This document shows positions 40,237 to 52,232 of a DNA stretch of 64,000 nucleotides, in pieces. Every line of letters begins with the position of its first letter. Position 1 is the first letter of the stretch. The DNA is from Clytia hemisphaerica. Lineage: Eukaryota; Cnidaria; Hydrozoa; Leptothecata; Clytiidae. The notes beneath the pieces were generated by a model. It had not been told where the DNA came from. It was given only the letters and a program-made list of their open reading frames with translations, and searched no databases. Made by a program: the position numbers and the translations under genes. The stretch is taken from the NCBI GenBank assembly GCA_902728285.1, contig CACVBU010000490.1, positions 1,250,650-1,314,649 on the forward strand, in the 5' to 3' direction.

Positions 40237-43165
40237 TTAAGGGGGTAGTCATATGAGATTTTGAAAATTGGTGAAAAATTTATCATTTTCGGGATTTAGG
40301 GCTTTTTAGGATCCTTTATCCTTTCAAGGCCGTAGCATAAATATCTGCCGATATATTGGGTTTCTTATGAGCCCTGATATACAATTTTCTCCTTAGCAAC
40401 GGGAAATCGCATCCGTTGCTAGGGCCTCATTTCCGAATGGCTGCTCTAAACATAGCATCATGACATACCAAATGAAAGCTCTTTTTACGCCCTTTTTGGG
40501 CGTCTAAGTCAATACCGCCTTTTTTCCCCGGGATTTCTTAATATGACGTAATTAAAGATGGTAACCGAAGAAGTGGTATTTTCAAAAACATTCACATTTT
40601 GGAGGCAGTCAGCTGTGTTTTTGACATGGAAACTGAGCTTATGTATTGTTTTGGATTGAATTATGATATTATTGAATGTTTCATTTCATTTCTCACATCT
40701 GGGAAATCTTTGGAAGCCTATATTTTGAGTGAAAGCAACAATTTGATTCTGCGAACTGATGTTTTCGAACAGTAAAACTTGTACATTGATTGTTTAAAAC
40801 TTTGAAAAAAAAACTTTTCAAAGTGATGGACTATAGACTTTGAATAAAGTTTGAAGCAAGGAACCAAACACATTCAATGATGTATCCATTATGAGTCTTA
40901 AATCCAGTGGAAATCTAGTCTTTGATGAATCATGGCACTCATGGCGCCAGAGGCGATCCTGGAAAATTGAGTAAAACTACGCATGATTGCAGTTAGGAAC
41001 ATTTGGCGAGTTCCTGTACGCGGCCGCAATCAAAAAAATCATAACGTCACTCAATAAAAAACGGCGTTCGTGTCTTTTTGCACTTTTTTTAGCCTAGACG
41101 TTGTAGCAAACATAGTAAGTATAAGCACACTGTGCTTTTAATTGGCTGACAATTTCTTTTGCGTTGGAAAAACTTTTTCAAACTTTCAGCGATGATTGAT
41201 CAAACTCTTACAATGAAAATTATCCAGCGCATTTTTTATCTTCTTACCTTCTTCATCTTTAATGAAGCACTCGAAGTTTACTGAAAGTAAGCACATAAGA
41301 TATTCTTATAATTAATGATATTGATTTAAAAACACACTGCGAAGGAGTGCATGACGTAACTCGCGCGGCAACTAACTCGCCTTCTGTTGGAAGATCATAT
41401 TGGGCGTTTTGGCGTTACCACCCTCGACGCAGCGAGCGCCTTTGTCTTTCCGCAACTCTTTCCACCATTTTAGATGGCCTTAACAATAGATCCAAAAGGG
41501 CGCCATAATCTTGGAAGATAATTTGTTTTGGTCTCCGGCTTTGGGAAGTAGCAATGTTTTTGGTTGTTTTCGATGGAAAATGGTAAGAAACTTAAGTTTA
41601 CAAGTGTCATTTAGTTTTTGCTGGCTTATAGAATGGCAGGATCCTGGATGGTTTCCCTAACTGGATTGACGTTCAACCTGAAGACACGTTTCCCTAAGAT
41701 CAACACTGAAATTCAATTGTAAATGATGTAAACAGATTTGACAGTTACATCAATATGCCTTCTTAAATGTCTTTAAAAATATAAATAAAAGTAATCACGG
41801 AAAAGGATGCGAAAAAAAAAGACATAAGTGTGAGAACAGAGTAATCAAACTCGTTAGAAAAAGTACCATTAGAAGTCATAAAAAATCAACCTGAATAAAT
41901 GCAATCGAAATCCCAGAGAACTTCATAATTCCCCAAACAACATTACATTACTATGTCAAACTCCCATTACATAAATTTTACAATTACGTCAGAGTTGACT
42001 ACGCTCGCCACCGAAGAGGTTTATTTGGAAAGGGTAATTACATTATATTGTTCGCTTCTTTTTTAAAGATTGGCCGGGTTGGAAAAGTATAAATTTCTTT
42101 GTACATATTTTACCTACCCCAAATATTTAGGAGGCTGAGTTTTAAACAAATGGTCAAGTTGAAACGAACGATAAATGTATCAAGGTCTGTTTTATTTACC
42201 CCCTGGTGACTTAACAAAAGAGACTTAACTCGATGTTACAATCCAATTATTGAAAGTTTGTCTCAGCCTTTTTATAATGAGCGAGACATACGTTCTCTGA
42301 TTACGCAATTTACATATTGACATTTTCGAGGCATTTTGATGTAACTGTTTGAGAGAGCACAAGGATGATATATTTTGTTGGCAATATGTTTTTTTGATGA
42401 GAAAATGCACTTTTATTGACTTAAAGCCATGTTTACGCGTTGTACGCAGATTGACGCAAAATACTTGGAGATTCCCGGAGCACGTGAAAGGCCATTTTTT
42501 TCAAAAAACTTGGACTATTTTAGTATTTCCAGTACCTTTTCAACATTAAAAGTTATGTGTCAATCCATTTTGGTCAACCACAGTAAAAATTTTGTAAAAC
42601 GGTCTATGTATCGCAGAAAAATTTAGAAAAACCTCTATTTTCAACTTTCTCCGCCGTTTTCTCAAAACACGTTTTAGGGGGTTTTCGCGCACCTTGTCAG
42701 CCTGTTCTCAGGATTGAGAAAAGCTATTGACTTGAAATTTTCAGGGTAGTTTTCCATTATGGAAAGCCTCAGGATGAATGAAGCAGTTTTTCAAAAAAAT
42801 CATTTTTTGACTTTTAAACTGAAAAAGTACAAATTTTAGGTTCCAGACCCCCTGGCTTGAAATTTTGAAAAAATTTTCCACTCATTCTGGAGACTTTCAT
42901 AATATTAACCTTCACAAGAAAAAATTTTTTGAATAGCTTTCTTAGCTTTTCCTAAAAAGGTGACACAATATTTTTATAGCTTTTACCCCCTGGGCGATAT
43001 TACCCCCGTCTTTGCGATTTTTAGAATTTTTTTTAATTTTTCATATCCTTTATAGTTGTGCTACAATTGTGGAAAGTTTCATTGAAAAATATTTACTACT
43101 TCACAAGATATAACAAAAAGTTTAAAAAATGACATTTCAAATTTCTCATATGACTACCCCCTTTA
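40237..43165. mobile_element. 2.9-kb element with TTAA-flanked inverted ends
   Basis: The left end TTAAGGGGGTAGTCATATGA and right end TCATATGACTACCCCCTTTA are inverted, and both lie next to TTAA, a possible target duplication. A 600-bp sub-element bounded by CAGTTACATCAATATGCC (41741) and GGCATTTTGATGTAACTG (ends 42348) sits inside. No ORF longer than 66 residues is present, so this is a non-autonomous or dead element. Confidence 0.65.
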
Positions 43166-44372
43166 ATCGTTGTTAATTGTTTCTCATTTTTGATAATATC
43201 TTTCAACTCCAAGTAGTTTTATTGTTATTTGGATTTATTTTTAACATTTTTTTTCAAAATGGCGACCTCGCCAAATGCTTCACTGGACTCAGCGTCCGTG
43301 AAACTGTGAGTGCCTCCTCGTCGCTACGCTCCTGCGGGGGCAAAAAGCAAAGTTCAGCCAGAAGTAGACTCTAGTCTATGCCCTCCTTAGCCAGGGGGGG
43401 GGCACCTTCTTCTTGGTACTTGAACAATGTCCTCAATATGTAGAACTATATGAAGACCAGGCCACTTATTATCACTTGCATATATTTTTTCTAAACATTT
43501 TTGTTGAATATTGCTACCAAAAAAAAACCAAAGGAAAGAGAAAGATTCACAAAAAAGAAATTCAAAAATGATTCAAAAAAATAAGAGAGAAAGATAAAAA
43601 AAATAGAAAAAAATTTAGAGATAAAAATTAGAGGAAAAAGGTTCAAAAAAGATTTCAGAAAAAAATGGGCGTAGTTTTCTACATCTGCAAGGAATTAGCG
43701 TTTTAGGTAATATTTTGATAAATTTCTTGCAAAGAATAAAATACCAAAGTTTTTTAAATACCGAAATATCGAATCATTTTAGGCAATTTACCATCACCGA
43801 GAGCATTTCAAATACAATATACCGTAAATTTTTCTTAAAATACTTAAATACCTGACGTGCCAAACTTTTCCGTTTTCGAAAATGAAGAGAAGGCTTAACG
43901 AGATACGGATGTGGAGCAAGATTGGTCAGAAAGAGGAAAAGAAAAACAATTATTTGGTTTATTCAGCACCCCTTCAGCACAAAATATAACAATAGAGACA
44001 CTGTTCTGATATGAAAAATGTGTCTGATGTGAAACGGGAACATTTAAAAAATAAAAACTTTAAATACACAAGGTCATTATTTATCTAAATATTTTCTTAG
44101 TTTCAAATTGTTTAAACGCATGAATGCACATGAGACCTTCAATCAAAAGTAAAAGAAACTCATCTTCAGCTTAATACAATGTAAATATCATGAAAAGTTT
44201 ATTTTTCAATTTTCTATGCGTGAAGATTTTTGTAAAATTGTAAACATTTTGTACAAGATTTTGTTCTCGCTGAAATCAAAAGAAACCCTTTCAAGAATCT
44301 CTAATACTTTTCTGGCATGGCTTGATTGGTACAGAGTTCTCAAAAGGTGAGGATACTTTTAATATTTTTAAT
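43166..44372. other. Intergenic, nothing recognised
   Basis: Highly AT-rich with A-runs (43520-43680). A G-run with GC-richer flanks lies at 43260-43410. No gene or repeat could be supported. Confidence 0.4.
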
Positions 44373-44668
44373 ACACCCCTGTCTCACATCCCCCAATGGA
44401 ACTTCTTTACTACACAGTGGGTAGTGAAAATCTCTATCGAAATTAAATGAGGATAGAAATTCTATTGTTCCCAATGTTCCCAAGCATCAAAAATTAAGCT
44501 GGAATGATTTTGGGGTGCAATTTTGTTTATTGAATTTTAAATTTGGGAATAAAGATAAAGTCATTTCCCAGTTGGGATGAAATTTTAGGGTTTTTTCATC
44601 AAGGGACAAAATCTTGGCCAAATATTACATCGGCGGGGATTCCCACTGGGCCTGTGACACAGGGGTGT
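44373..44668. mobile_element. ACACCCCTGTCTCACA-family MITE, copy 1
   Basis: Begins ACACCCCTGTCTCACATCCC and ends GGCCTGTGACACAGGGGTGT, inverted. The interior shares TGGGGTGCAATTTT, GGGATAGAAATTC-like words and AAAGTCA with the copy at 51940-52232. It lies just upstream of the secreted-protein gene. Confidence 0.85.
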
Positions 44669-44848
44669 TCAAATGGATAGGCGGGAAAGAGAAAGGGTAC
44701 GCGATTGAAAACCATAAAGTGTAAACAAACACAGGCAAATTTCCCTGGCGCCTTGAAAGGAGCAGGGGGTGTAAAAAACAGCCACTGACCTGAGATAATT
44801 TATCGTACGTTAAGTAACATTAATACTTTTCTTTTTCAGAAACAAGCA

Positions 44849-47800
44849 ATGGCTATTTCGAAATCATCGACACTCTTCATAGCCGCTATCATTTTATCCA
44901 TCACAGTCTGCCAAGTATCATGTATGCGGCACCATCACGTCGAGCGTCGAGCAGGAGACGCCAGTAAAGACATGGCCAAAGAAGAATGTGACATGCTTGC
45001 TAATGATATGTTACAGAAATACAAAGACAAACCGTACACAGAAGCTCGAGATCCGTTTCTGGATTTCTTTAAGAAATGTATCATCCAATTATTTGACTTC
45101 CAAATGGAAGCAAACCCAGCACGGCGGCAAAATATGGTCAAAATTCTCCCACTAGCCTTAATTTAGCTTATATATTGTTTTTATGTTGCCAAACCAATGG
45201 ATATTCATAAATGTTATGATTTTCCAAAAAAAATTCAAAATTTGAAAATTTTCAAAACTCGTTTCCAGTCCCTTTTTTGGCAGTTTTTTGAAAAACACGA
45301 AACTAAAAAGTTGTTTTTGAATTTTGAAACCAATTTTATTGGAAGGAGGGGAAAATTCTGCGTTCGAAAATGGGGTCACTTTTATTTCTACAAAAATCTG
45401 AAGCCGAAATATCGAGTTTTAAAGCTTTTTGAAGACTGGGACGAGGTTGCTAAATTTAAAACTGGCAAATTTCCAGGGGGGTTATGTCGAAAAATTTGTC
45501 AAAAATATTTTTTTTATTGGCTTAAACGACTGAAAATCATCTTTTCTTTCGATAAAGTAACATTCCAAGAGAGTTAAAGGCGTAGTTTTTTTCAAAAAAT
45601 AAGCGGAAAGATTGAATTTTATGAGAGTTTCTACAGAAAATTAAAGTTTAAAAGTTATTTTATTTTATTCAAAACTTTAGTTTTAGAAATTCCACACCCT
45701 ATTTAAACACCCTCTTAGAGTTGTCGTAAAATCACACCAAATTTGGTAGGGAGACTCCCTATGAGAAAAATAACAATTTTGAGCTTTAGAATTTTTTTTA
45801 TTCCGATTTCCCGATTTTTAATACCGGAAAACCCCGATTTTGACCCCCGTCTTTTTAAAGAATGTTGCCTAGCAACAAGATAAAGGCCTAAAATGAAAAA
45901 GTCTCAAGCCCAAAAATTTTGCTTTTGTTTAACCTTACTTCATACCAAATTTCAAGTCTGTAGCTTATCGGGAACATACTGTTTAAATACCCCCCTAAGC
46001 ATTTCCAAGCCAAATTGCCTAATCGATCGTTGGTTTTTACCTTATATGGGCGTAACTAAAAATTCAATTTCTCGACTTTGGAATTGGTCTATATAAAAAG
46101 TGACCCCATTTTCGAACACTACTCATCAAGAGCTATCGGATGAAGGTATTACTTTTACGCTATTTCGAAGTTTTTTTTCCTTCAAAATTTTGATGACGTC
46201 ATTTTTCGGTCACGTGGAAATTTTTTTTTCAAAAAAAATTTTCAAATTTTTTTGGAAAACTGTTTCAAAGGTTGATATGGTAAAAGAAATGTTGTGTAGT
46301 CTATATAACAATCAAAACACCCTTGTTCAACAAGGTTGCTCAGCAAGTGGGAGAAAAACAGCCAAAAATGACCACCGTGCAGAGGACAAAGATAAAGAAA
46401 ATTATGTCTTATTCAAGAATTTACCAACCTTTGTTGAAAAACCATACGAAGAATTTAGTCCTTTGACAAAGAATTTTGGACTTTACGCTAAAGTGATTGA
46501 AACCTTTTTCACGAAAGCTGGTGAATGGAATACCTTGCTCAAGGATGATAAAATGAAAACTGATAAAGGCATTTTAGTAGTATGTAAAAATCTATTATAT
46601 GCTGTTGGTGCTCGTTATGCATATTACACTTACCTATTACGTCATATTACGACTAGTGATGTAAGCCTTTGTAAGGTTGATCCTGATGATAAAATATACA
46701 AGCCTTTGGAGATGTGTTATCCCGTACAAACGGGACCCGTAATGTGTACCTCAGACGTTGAATTTGGCTTGGTTGGAAAAGAAGCCGGTACAGCGGTCCT
46801 TCAATATAACAAATATATTGCGACTCAAAGATGTGATGTTAAGGGGGCACAGAAGCCGTGTAATGCCGAAACCATGCTTGATGGACTTATCCGTTCAGAT
46901 GCATTAGAGATTGCAGCACCTGATATCTTCCTGCCCACAAATCCCTCTGATAAAGGACAAGTTGCGAAACTTGAGAAACAGAAAAAGATTTTAGCTTCTT
47001 TAGATAAGAGCTATTATATGAAATGGTTTGACTTAGTTTTAGCAATGATTCCTGTTTTTAGACAAGATTCATCTGTCAGCTCCAGATTTATAAACGATTT
47101 GATCAGCTTATCTGTAGATGATCTTCAAGAAAATTTTAAAAGTTTTCTTCAAGGAATCTCAACTAAAAACGCCGCACAAGTTTACACCTCATTTAATAAA
47201 ATCGCTGAAATCATAACAGCCAAAACAGATGATCAGAGGAATGACCAATCTGCTAAAATGTTTGATGAAATTTTTATGGAGATTCGAAATCATCTTAAAG
47301 CAGCTAAATCATACCACAGTTTTGGTGCTATCAGATCCATTAATGTTGCCTCACAGATGAAACACAAAGAAATGATCAACAAGATATCTCTCAATGATTA
47401 CATTTCATCAGCTATTGAAAATTTTGGGCATACCCAAGAATCAATGGATAAATGCCTTGCCAAGAAACCACAATCAATACCACAATGCATTGCAGAATCA
47501 AGTAAATATCTATGGCGTACTTACTCAACTTTAAAAGCTGCTAAAGACATTTTAGTCGATGTTGGCCAAGGTGAGAGTTTAAGCGAGCAGGCTAAAATGG
47601 AAACAGTCAAGGCACGCGATTATGTTGCTGAGTTGTTTTTTATCTTCAAGAAAAATAAGAAAGATCTACCCAGTGAGTATTTCTCTGCTATGGCTTATAA
47701 AGAAGATATACAGCTTGAAGAAGAAGGAAAAAATGAAATGAAAACCAAAACGTATAAAGCTACTGAGCTTTTGAAAAAGTTCATGAAATGTGATTCTGGT

Positions 47801-48040
47801 GACTCCTGTATGAAGAAAGTTTCAGATGCTGTTGTCGAATATGCCAAATCAATGCTGGCATACCAAGATAAAAACAGTGCCTGGAAAAAAGTCATATTGG
47901 ATAAGGTGATCAATAAACATTATTTTGATTACGTGACAGAACCTAAAGATAAGATTGTGAATTGTTATAAGGACTTTTTATTGGGTATTAAAGATCCATG
48001 TCAAATTAAAGCAAATACCAAAGATAAGGCTACCGTTTAA
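44849..48040 (+). CDS. Secreted helical protein of unknown family, 2 coding exons
   Basis: Proposed exons 44849-45136 and 46271-48040, joined in phase 0 (ATG|GTCAAA donor, TTTCAAAG acceptor), giving 685 residues. TTTTTCAG at about 44839 points to a 5' UTR intron. A clear signal peptide (MAISKSSTLFIAAIILSITV, then CQVSC) is followed by HHHVERRAG. The rest is mostly charged and helical, with cysteines in spaced pairs (LCKVDPDDKIYKPLEMC, RCDVKGAQKPC, KCLAKKPQSIPQC, CDSGDSC, NCYKDFLLGIKDPC), as expected for an extracellular disulphide-bonded protein. No known domain or membrane segment. The intron (45137-46270) is largely an inverted-repeat element. If the splice is wrong, exon 1 alone would stop after 105 residues. 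AATAAA lies at 48527. I do not recognise the family and infer only secretion. Confidence 0.75.
45223..46262. mobile_element. Inverted-repeat element filling the intron of the secreted-protein gene
   Basis: TTTTCCAAAAAAAATTC at the left and AATTTTTTTGGAAAA at the right are inverted. A second inverted pair is GTTCGAAAATGGGGTCACTT (about 45362-45381) with AAGTGACCCCATTTTCGAAC (about 46098-46117). The short ORFs within are not conserved-looking. Confidence 0.6.
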
Positions 48041-49500
48041 AGTATTTTTACGAGAGTTTGATCGAACACGTTTAATGGCTTGTATCGGAGTGGTCTGAAA
48101 TGAGAATATACATATAGCATACATTGAAGGAACGTCCATCACATTGTGATTATATATGTACAAACTTTATTGGAAATTCGGCAAATGTAGAGATTATACT
48201 GAATGCAATTTTTGACTGATGTTAAAATGATTTACGCGTCCTTCATTGATCTTCTTTTTTAAACCGTAAGAGAGAGAAGCTGAATTGAACAAGGGAACAA
48301 GAAGAATGGATAATGCAAAAAAGCTATCACAATACGATGTATATTCAACCAAAATGAGATTTAACAGCTTAGGTGAGAAATTGGGACATTCTCGTAGACA
48401 CATATTTAAAAGAAATGGTAGTACAAGCTGAGTTCAGAATGATAACCAAATCTTGGTCTGTCGTGTATATAATAATTACAGAAATGAAAATATCTTATGA
48501 CTTGATTTGAAAATTCAAATTTTAAAATAAATAAATTTGTAAATACTAATTATTTTACTTGAATTTTTCTTCATATGTAAAAAAAATATTCAAAAGACTC
48601 AGGAAAATTTTACACTTTTTCAACTACAGTCAACTCTCTCTAATTCGAACTTCTATTATTCGAATCTTTTTTCTGATTCACTGCATCCCTTTGACCGAAC
48701 TCTTTTACTGTTGAAAAGTTCTCTCAAAGTCACTTAGACAGAGGTGTGTGTATTGAAATTTCTGAAACTTGTGTCCTGAATTATAGTATGTTATAAATGG
48801 GGGAGGCTAAATTCCCTAAGTCTACTTAATCCTTTTTCACACCTCGACCTATTTGCCGAGGCCTTTTTTTTACACCATCGACCTTTCGGCTCTGATCATA
48901 GTGAATTTTTCATATTTGCCATGTATAAAATGTGTTTTTCTGACTGATGTAACCAACAAAACTTTTGCATATTATACATTTTCTGTTAGACTAACTATTC
49001 CTGAATCTGAAAATCTAGAAATGTTGCAGTAGATGGTGTATCTTTAACCATCAATAAAAACAGATTTTCGGAAAAATTTTGTGAATTCTTCTTTGTTTCA
49101 AAATCTTTTTCAATTTTTCATCCCAGTTTTTCGTACAAAAAGTGTCATAACTTTTGAAAAATTTTAGATAGCTCAATCTTTTGCAGATAATCAAAAAAAA
49201 ATTGAAACAAGAACTAAAAGGTTAATTACCCGTTAAAACCAAGCACTTTTTATAAAAGAGGGTAATATTACAATAATTTTTGTTGAAAGTGTAAAGGAAC
49301 CCAAAACACAAGTTTTATCTTCAAATCTCGTAACCGATAATTTGACTATGGTCAGAGCGCTTAAAAGATGTTATTAAAGAAAGTAAAAATTGGGAGAATT
49401 ATTTTGATAGAGATCGAAGAAATTGGAAATCGAAAGTTTTGAAGAGCATTGGATCCAATATAAAGCATGAACACCCAGAAAAATGCTCATAGATGTTTAG
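48041..49500. other. 3' UTR of the secreted-protein gene and intergenic sequence
   Basis: 48041 to about 48550 is probably 3' UTR. A pogo/Tigger-like terminus lies at 48625-48740. The remainder is AT-rich with nothing recognised. Confidence 0.4.
48625..48740. repeat. pogo/Tigger-like MITE terminus
   Basis: ACAGTCAACTCTCTCTAATT CGAACTTCTATTATTCGAA is the typical CAGTCAA...TTCGAA start of pogo/Tigger-type short elements. The second end is not evident. Confidence 0.55.
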
Positions 49501-49600
49501 ATGGATATAAAGATTAGCTCAAAGGAGAAGGCACTGGTTTAATACGCACGAGGTTCACGGTTCAAACCCAGGTGTGACACCTTTAAAAATATGAATAGCT
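49500..49600 (+). repeat. tRNA-derived SINE head, copy 1
   Basis: The A-box-like TAGCTCAAAGGAG (about 49514) and B-box GGTTCAAACCC (about 49559) are spaced as in a tRNA. The following CAGGTGTGACACCTTTAAAA is shared with the second copy at 49905-49990. No complete cloverleaf forms. Confidence 0.7.
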
Positions 49601-49618
49601 TGAACACGTAGGAGAAGG

Positions 49619-49899
49619 TACTCTCGGGTACCTAATGGCCTTACCCCCCGCTAATTAATTTTTCGAAAATTTTCCACCTAGGACATTCTTATTCCAACCC
49701 CCCCGCTTATTAATTTTTGGGAAAATGTTTTTGAAAGTTCCCTTTTTTTGTCTTAATTCTGCTGTATTAGCCTCCTTTTCAAACATTTTCTACCCAGGAC
49801 ATTTTTATTCAAACCCCACCCCCCGCTTATTAAATTTTGAGATTTTTTCCAACCCCCCTGCTTATTACACCCCCCCCGGCTATTAGGTACCCGAGAGTG
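49619..49899. mobile_element. MITE between two SINE heads
   Basis: TACTCTCGGGTACCTAATGG and CTATTAGGTACCCGAGAGT are inverted termini. The interior repeats CCCGCTTATTAATTTTTGG and AGGACATT. 281 bp. Confidence 0.85.
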
Positions 49900-49904
49900 T
49901 TGTC

Positions 49905-49990
49905 AAATTCGCTCAGAGCGCACAGGCTTCACACACGAAAAGTCCACAGTTCGATCCCCAGGTGTGACCTTTGAGAATATGAAAATGTAA
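49905..49990 (+). repeat. tRNA-derived SINE head, copy 2
   Basis: TTCGCTCAGAGCGCACAGG (A-box-like) and CAGTTCGATCCCC (B-box), followed by AGGTGTGACCTTTGAGAATA TGAA, as in copy 1. Confidence 0.7.
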
Positions 49991-49999
49991 AAATCAGAT

Positions 50000-51939
50000 A
50001 TTTCAAAATGAAAAAGAAGAGAGAATAAGTGCTCAATTTCAAAACGCTCTTTAAAATGTTTTAAAAAGAAGATTAGAAAAATAAAGAAAAATTACATGCA
50101 GGCGCGAAAAAGAATTGCCATCTACCTTAGGCACTAGAGGCCAAGTTTTAATCAGGGAAAATATGACCTCTGGAGATAATTTGACCTGTGATACCCACGG
50201 TAATTTTGCCGTCTACTTAAAAGTTGCCAGCGAAAAAGCTTCATGCGAGAATTTTTCATGCGTATATTATTATAGACATTTAACACAATTTCAAATATGT
50301 TTCTGTAGCGCAATAAGTAAGGGGAGTTTCGCAGCAACCAGAGGTTAACTTATCATTCACAGGTTCGAGTCCTAATGAATGCCGTTATTTATGATCGGAA
50401 AAAAAAACAGGGTTTACATTTCAAACTGAGCAAAATTTGCGCGGATAAATGCGCACGCGTAACAAAAAACCACAAGTGGTTAATAATTGAAAATATATAA
50501 GGCTAATGAAATGCGGTGGGTTGGTTGGTCGGGGAGGTGGTGTTCTATGGGAAATCAAATACTATATCCAAGTCACTTAAAGAACTGAAGTCTCTTAGTC
50601 TATATTATAATGAAAAAACAACGATTCTTCTTTTTTTCTACTAAAATTTCATATTTCAAGAGTATCATGAAAAAGAGTGTCCGGGTCATAGCGCATCGCT
50701 GCCCTAGAGGTCAAAAGACCTTTAGACCCCAGAGGGCGCACGACCACGCCACTTTAGAGCCCCTAAGGTGGGTTTCGAGCAAGGCACTTTATGGTACACC
50801 GGTCATCAACGGTACTAACTGTGCACGCACAATCAAGCAACTATGTTGAGAGCAATGGGTATCTCAAGTGCACGAACTTCGATCGAACAAGTTCACATTA
50901 CGAAACGGGGTACCATACATCTCCAGAAACCGGCTGCCACATGTTAAACCAGAGAACTAACTCTAGTTAGGCGCTTACAGACTGGTATGGACTGAAGCAC
51001 GGAAACTTCTATATTCCTGGACCGGGTCCCGTGGCGTAATTTTGTGACAACATGAACCGTGATTATTTATACGAACAATGAAAGCTAATATCTAATCACT
51101 TGTGGTGTCACCTCTATGCATGCGTAAATACACAAGTAAATGACATTTGCCGATTTCTAATGTTATAGCTATGTCCGAGATAATATTATTGTTCCCTCTC
51201 AAAGTATTTTGATTGCATTCTAATCGAAAACTCCAATCCCCAAAAGAGAATCAAAATTTCCCTGTCAAAGTCAAATTTGTCTATTTAATTGTCAATCATA
51301 TTAGTCGTTAGAGCCCTTAAGAGCTAGAAAACCAAAAAAAAAACAGAGAGGGAGTGTAAATTCTAAGCTTCTAAGGTCAGGGAATGAATATTAGACAAAA
51401 TCTTTCTGTTAGACAATCTTGGGTTTTACCTAAGGTGTGAGTTTTTTGGAAACGGATTTTAAAATGGCGGCAATTTAAACCATATACGTCTGATCTGTTT
51501 TTTTCGCTCGTCTTTTTATCCATGATATTTCGTAGTCACAGTACAACAAATATCTTTTGTCTCGGCTAGTACAAGACGTCATATTTAACTTTCATCTAAT
51601 TTATTTTGGGTGTTATGGGAGTTGTTTGAACTCCTTGTAGTAACGACTGAGGATGGTTTTTTTGTAAGGAGCGGTTGTATAAAAGAACTCCCGCACTCTT
51701 TTCTGTCCTGTGTCTCCGAAAAAAATGACGAAATATCTTGAATCATTTACCCCAATTTTGGCGGAAACTTATTTTGACTCTTTGGTGAGATTTGGTGAAA
51801 TTTTCAGGATTAAAATAATTGCTTGAAAAGGGGCTTAAATTCAAATTTCTGTTGTAATTTCTGAAATCAGAGGCTTTGATTTTATCTAGGTTTTGTTTAT
51901 GGCCAAAGTTTTGCGCTTGCTGTTCTTATAGAAAAGCAG
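50000..51939. other. Intergenic; tRNA-like piece and GC-richer block
   Basis: About 50305-50375 holds TGTAGCGCAAT and a B-box-like AGGTTCGAGTCCT, perhaps another SINE head. 50670-51050 is distinctly GC-rich (CCCTAGAGGTCAAAAGACC, GACCGGGTCCCGTGG) compared with flanks and may be a diverged repeat. No gene is supported. Confidence 0.4.
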
Positions 51940-52232
51940 ACACCCCTGTCTCACAGCCCCGTTGAAACTTTTCCCACAGCGGGCGGGATAAAAATTTCTA
52001 TTGAAATCTCAATGTGGATAAAAATTCTATTTTTCTAACATTAAAAAATTCAGTGGGGATGGTTTTGGAGTGCAATTTTTAAACATTAAATTTCGAATGG
52101 GGATAAGGTCAAAGTGAATTTCACAGTGAACTGTAGTAACTCTGGGACTCTGGGATATTTTTACCACCGGGACGAAATTTTCGCCAATTTTTTCAGTTCG
52201 GCTGCGGCTCCAGCGGGTCTGTAACACAGGGT
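51940..52232. mobile_element. ACACCCCTGTCTCACA-family MITE, copy 2
   Basis: Begins ACACCCCTGTCTCACAGCCC and ends GGGTCTGTAACACAGGGT. It shares the GGGGATGGTTTTGGAGTGCA region with copy 1. About 293 bp. Confidence 0.85.

Noticed and set aside
40237..43165. Assignment to piggyBac
   Set aside because: TTAA flanks fit, but the ends begin with a G-run and there is no transposase ORF, so the superfamily is left open.
50115..50348. 77-residue plus-strand ORF as a gene
   Set aside because: No signal peptide, domain or splice context, and it runs into a tRNA-like repeat.
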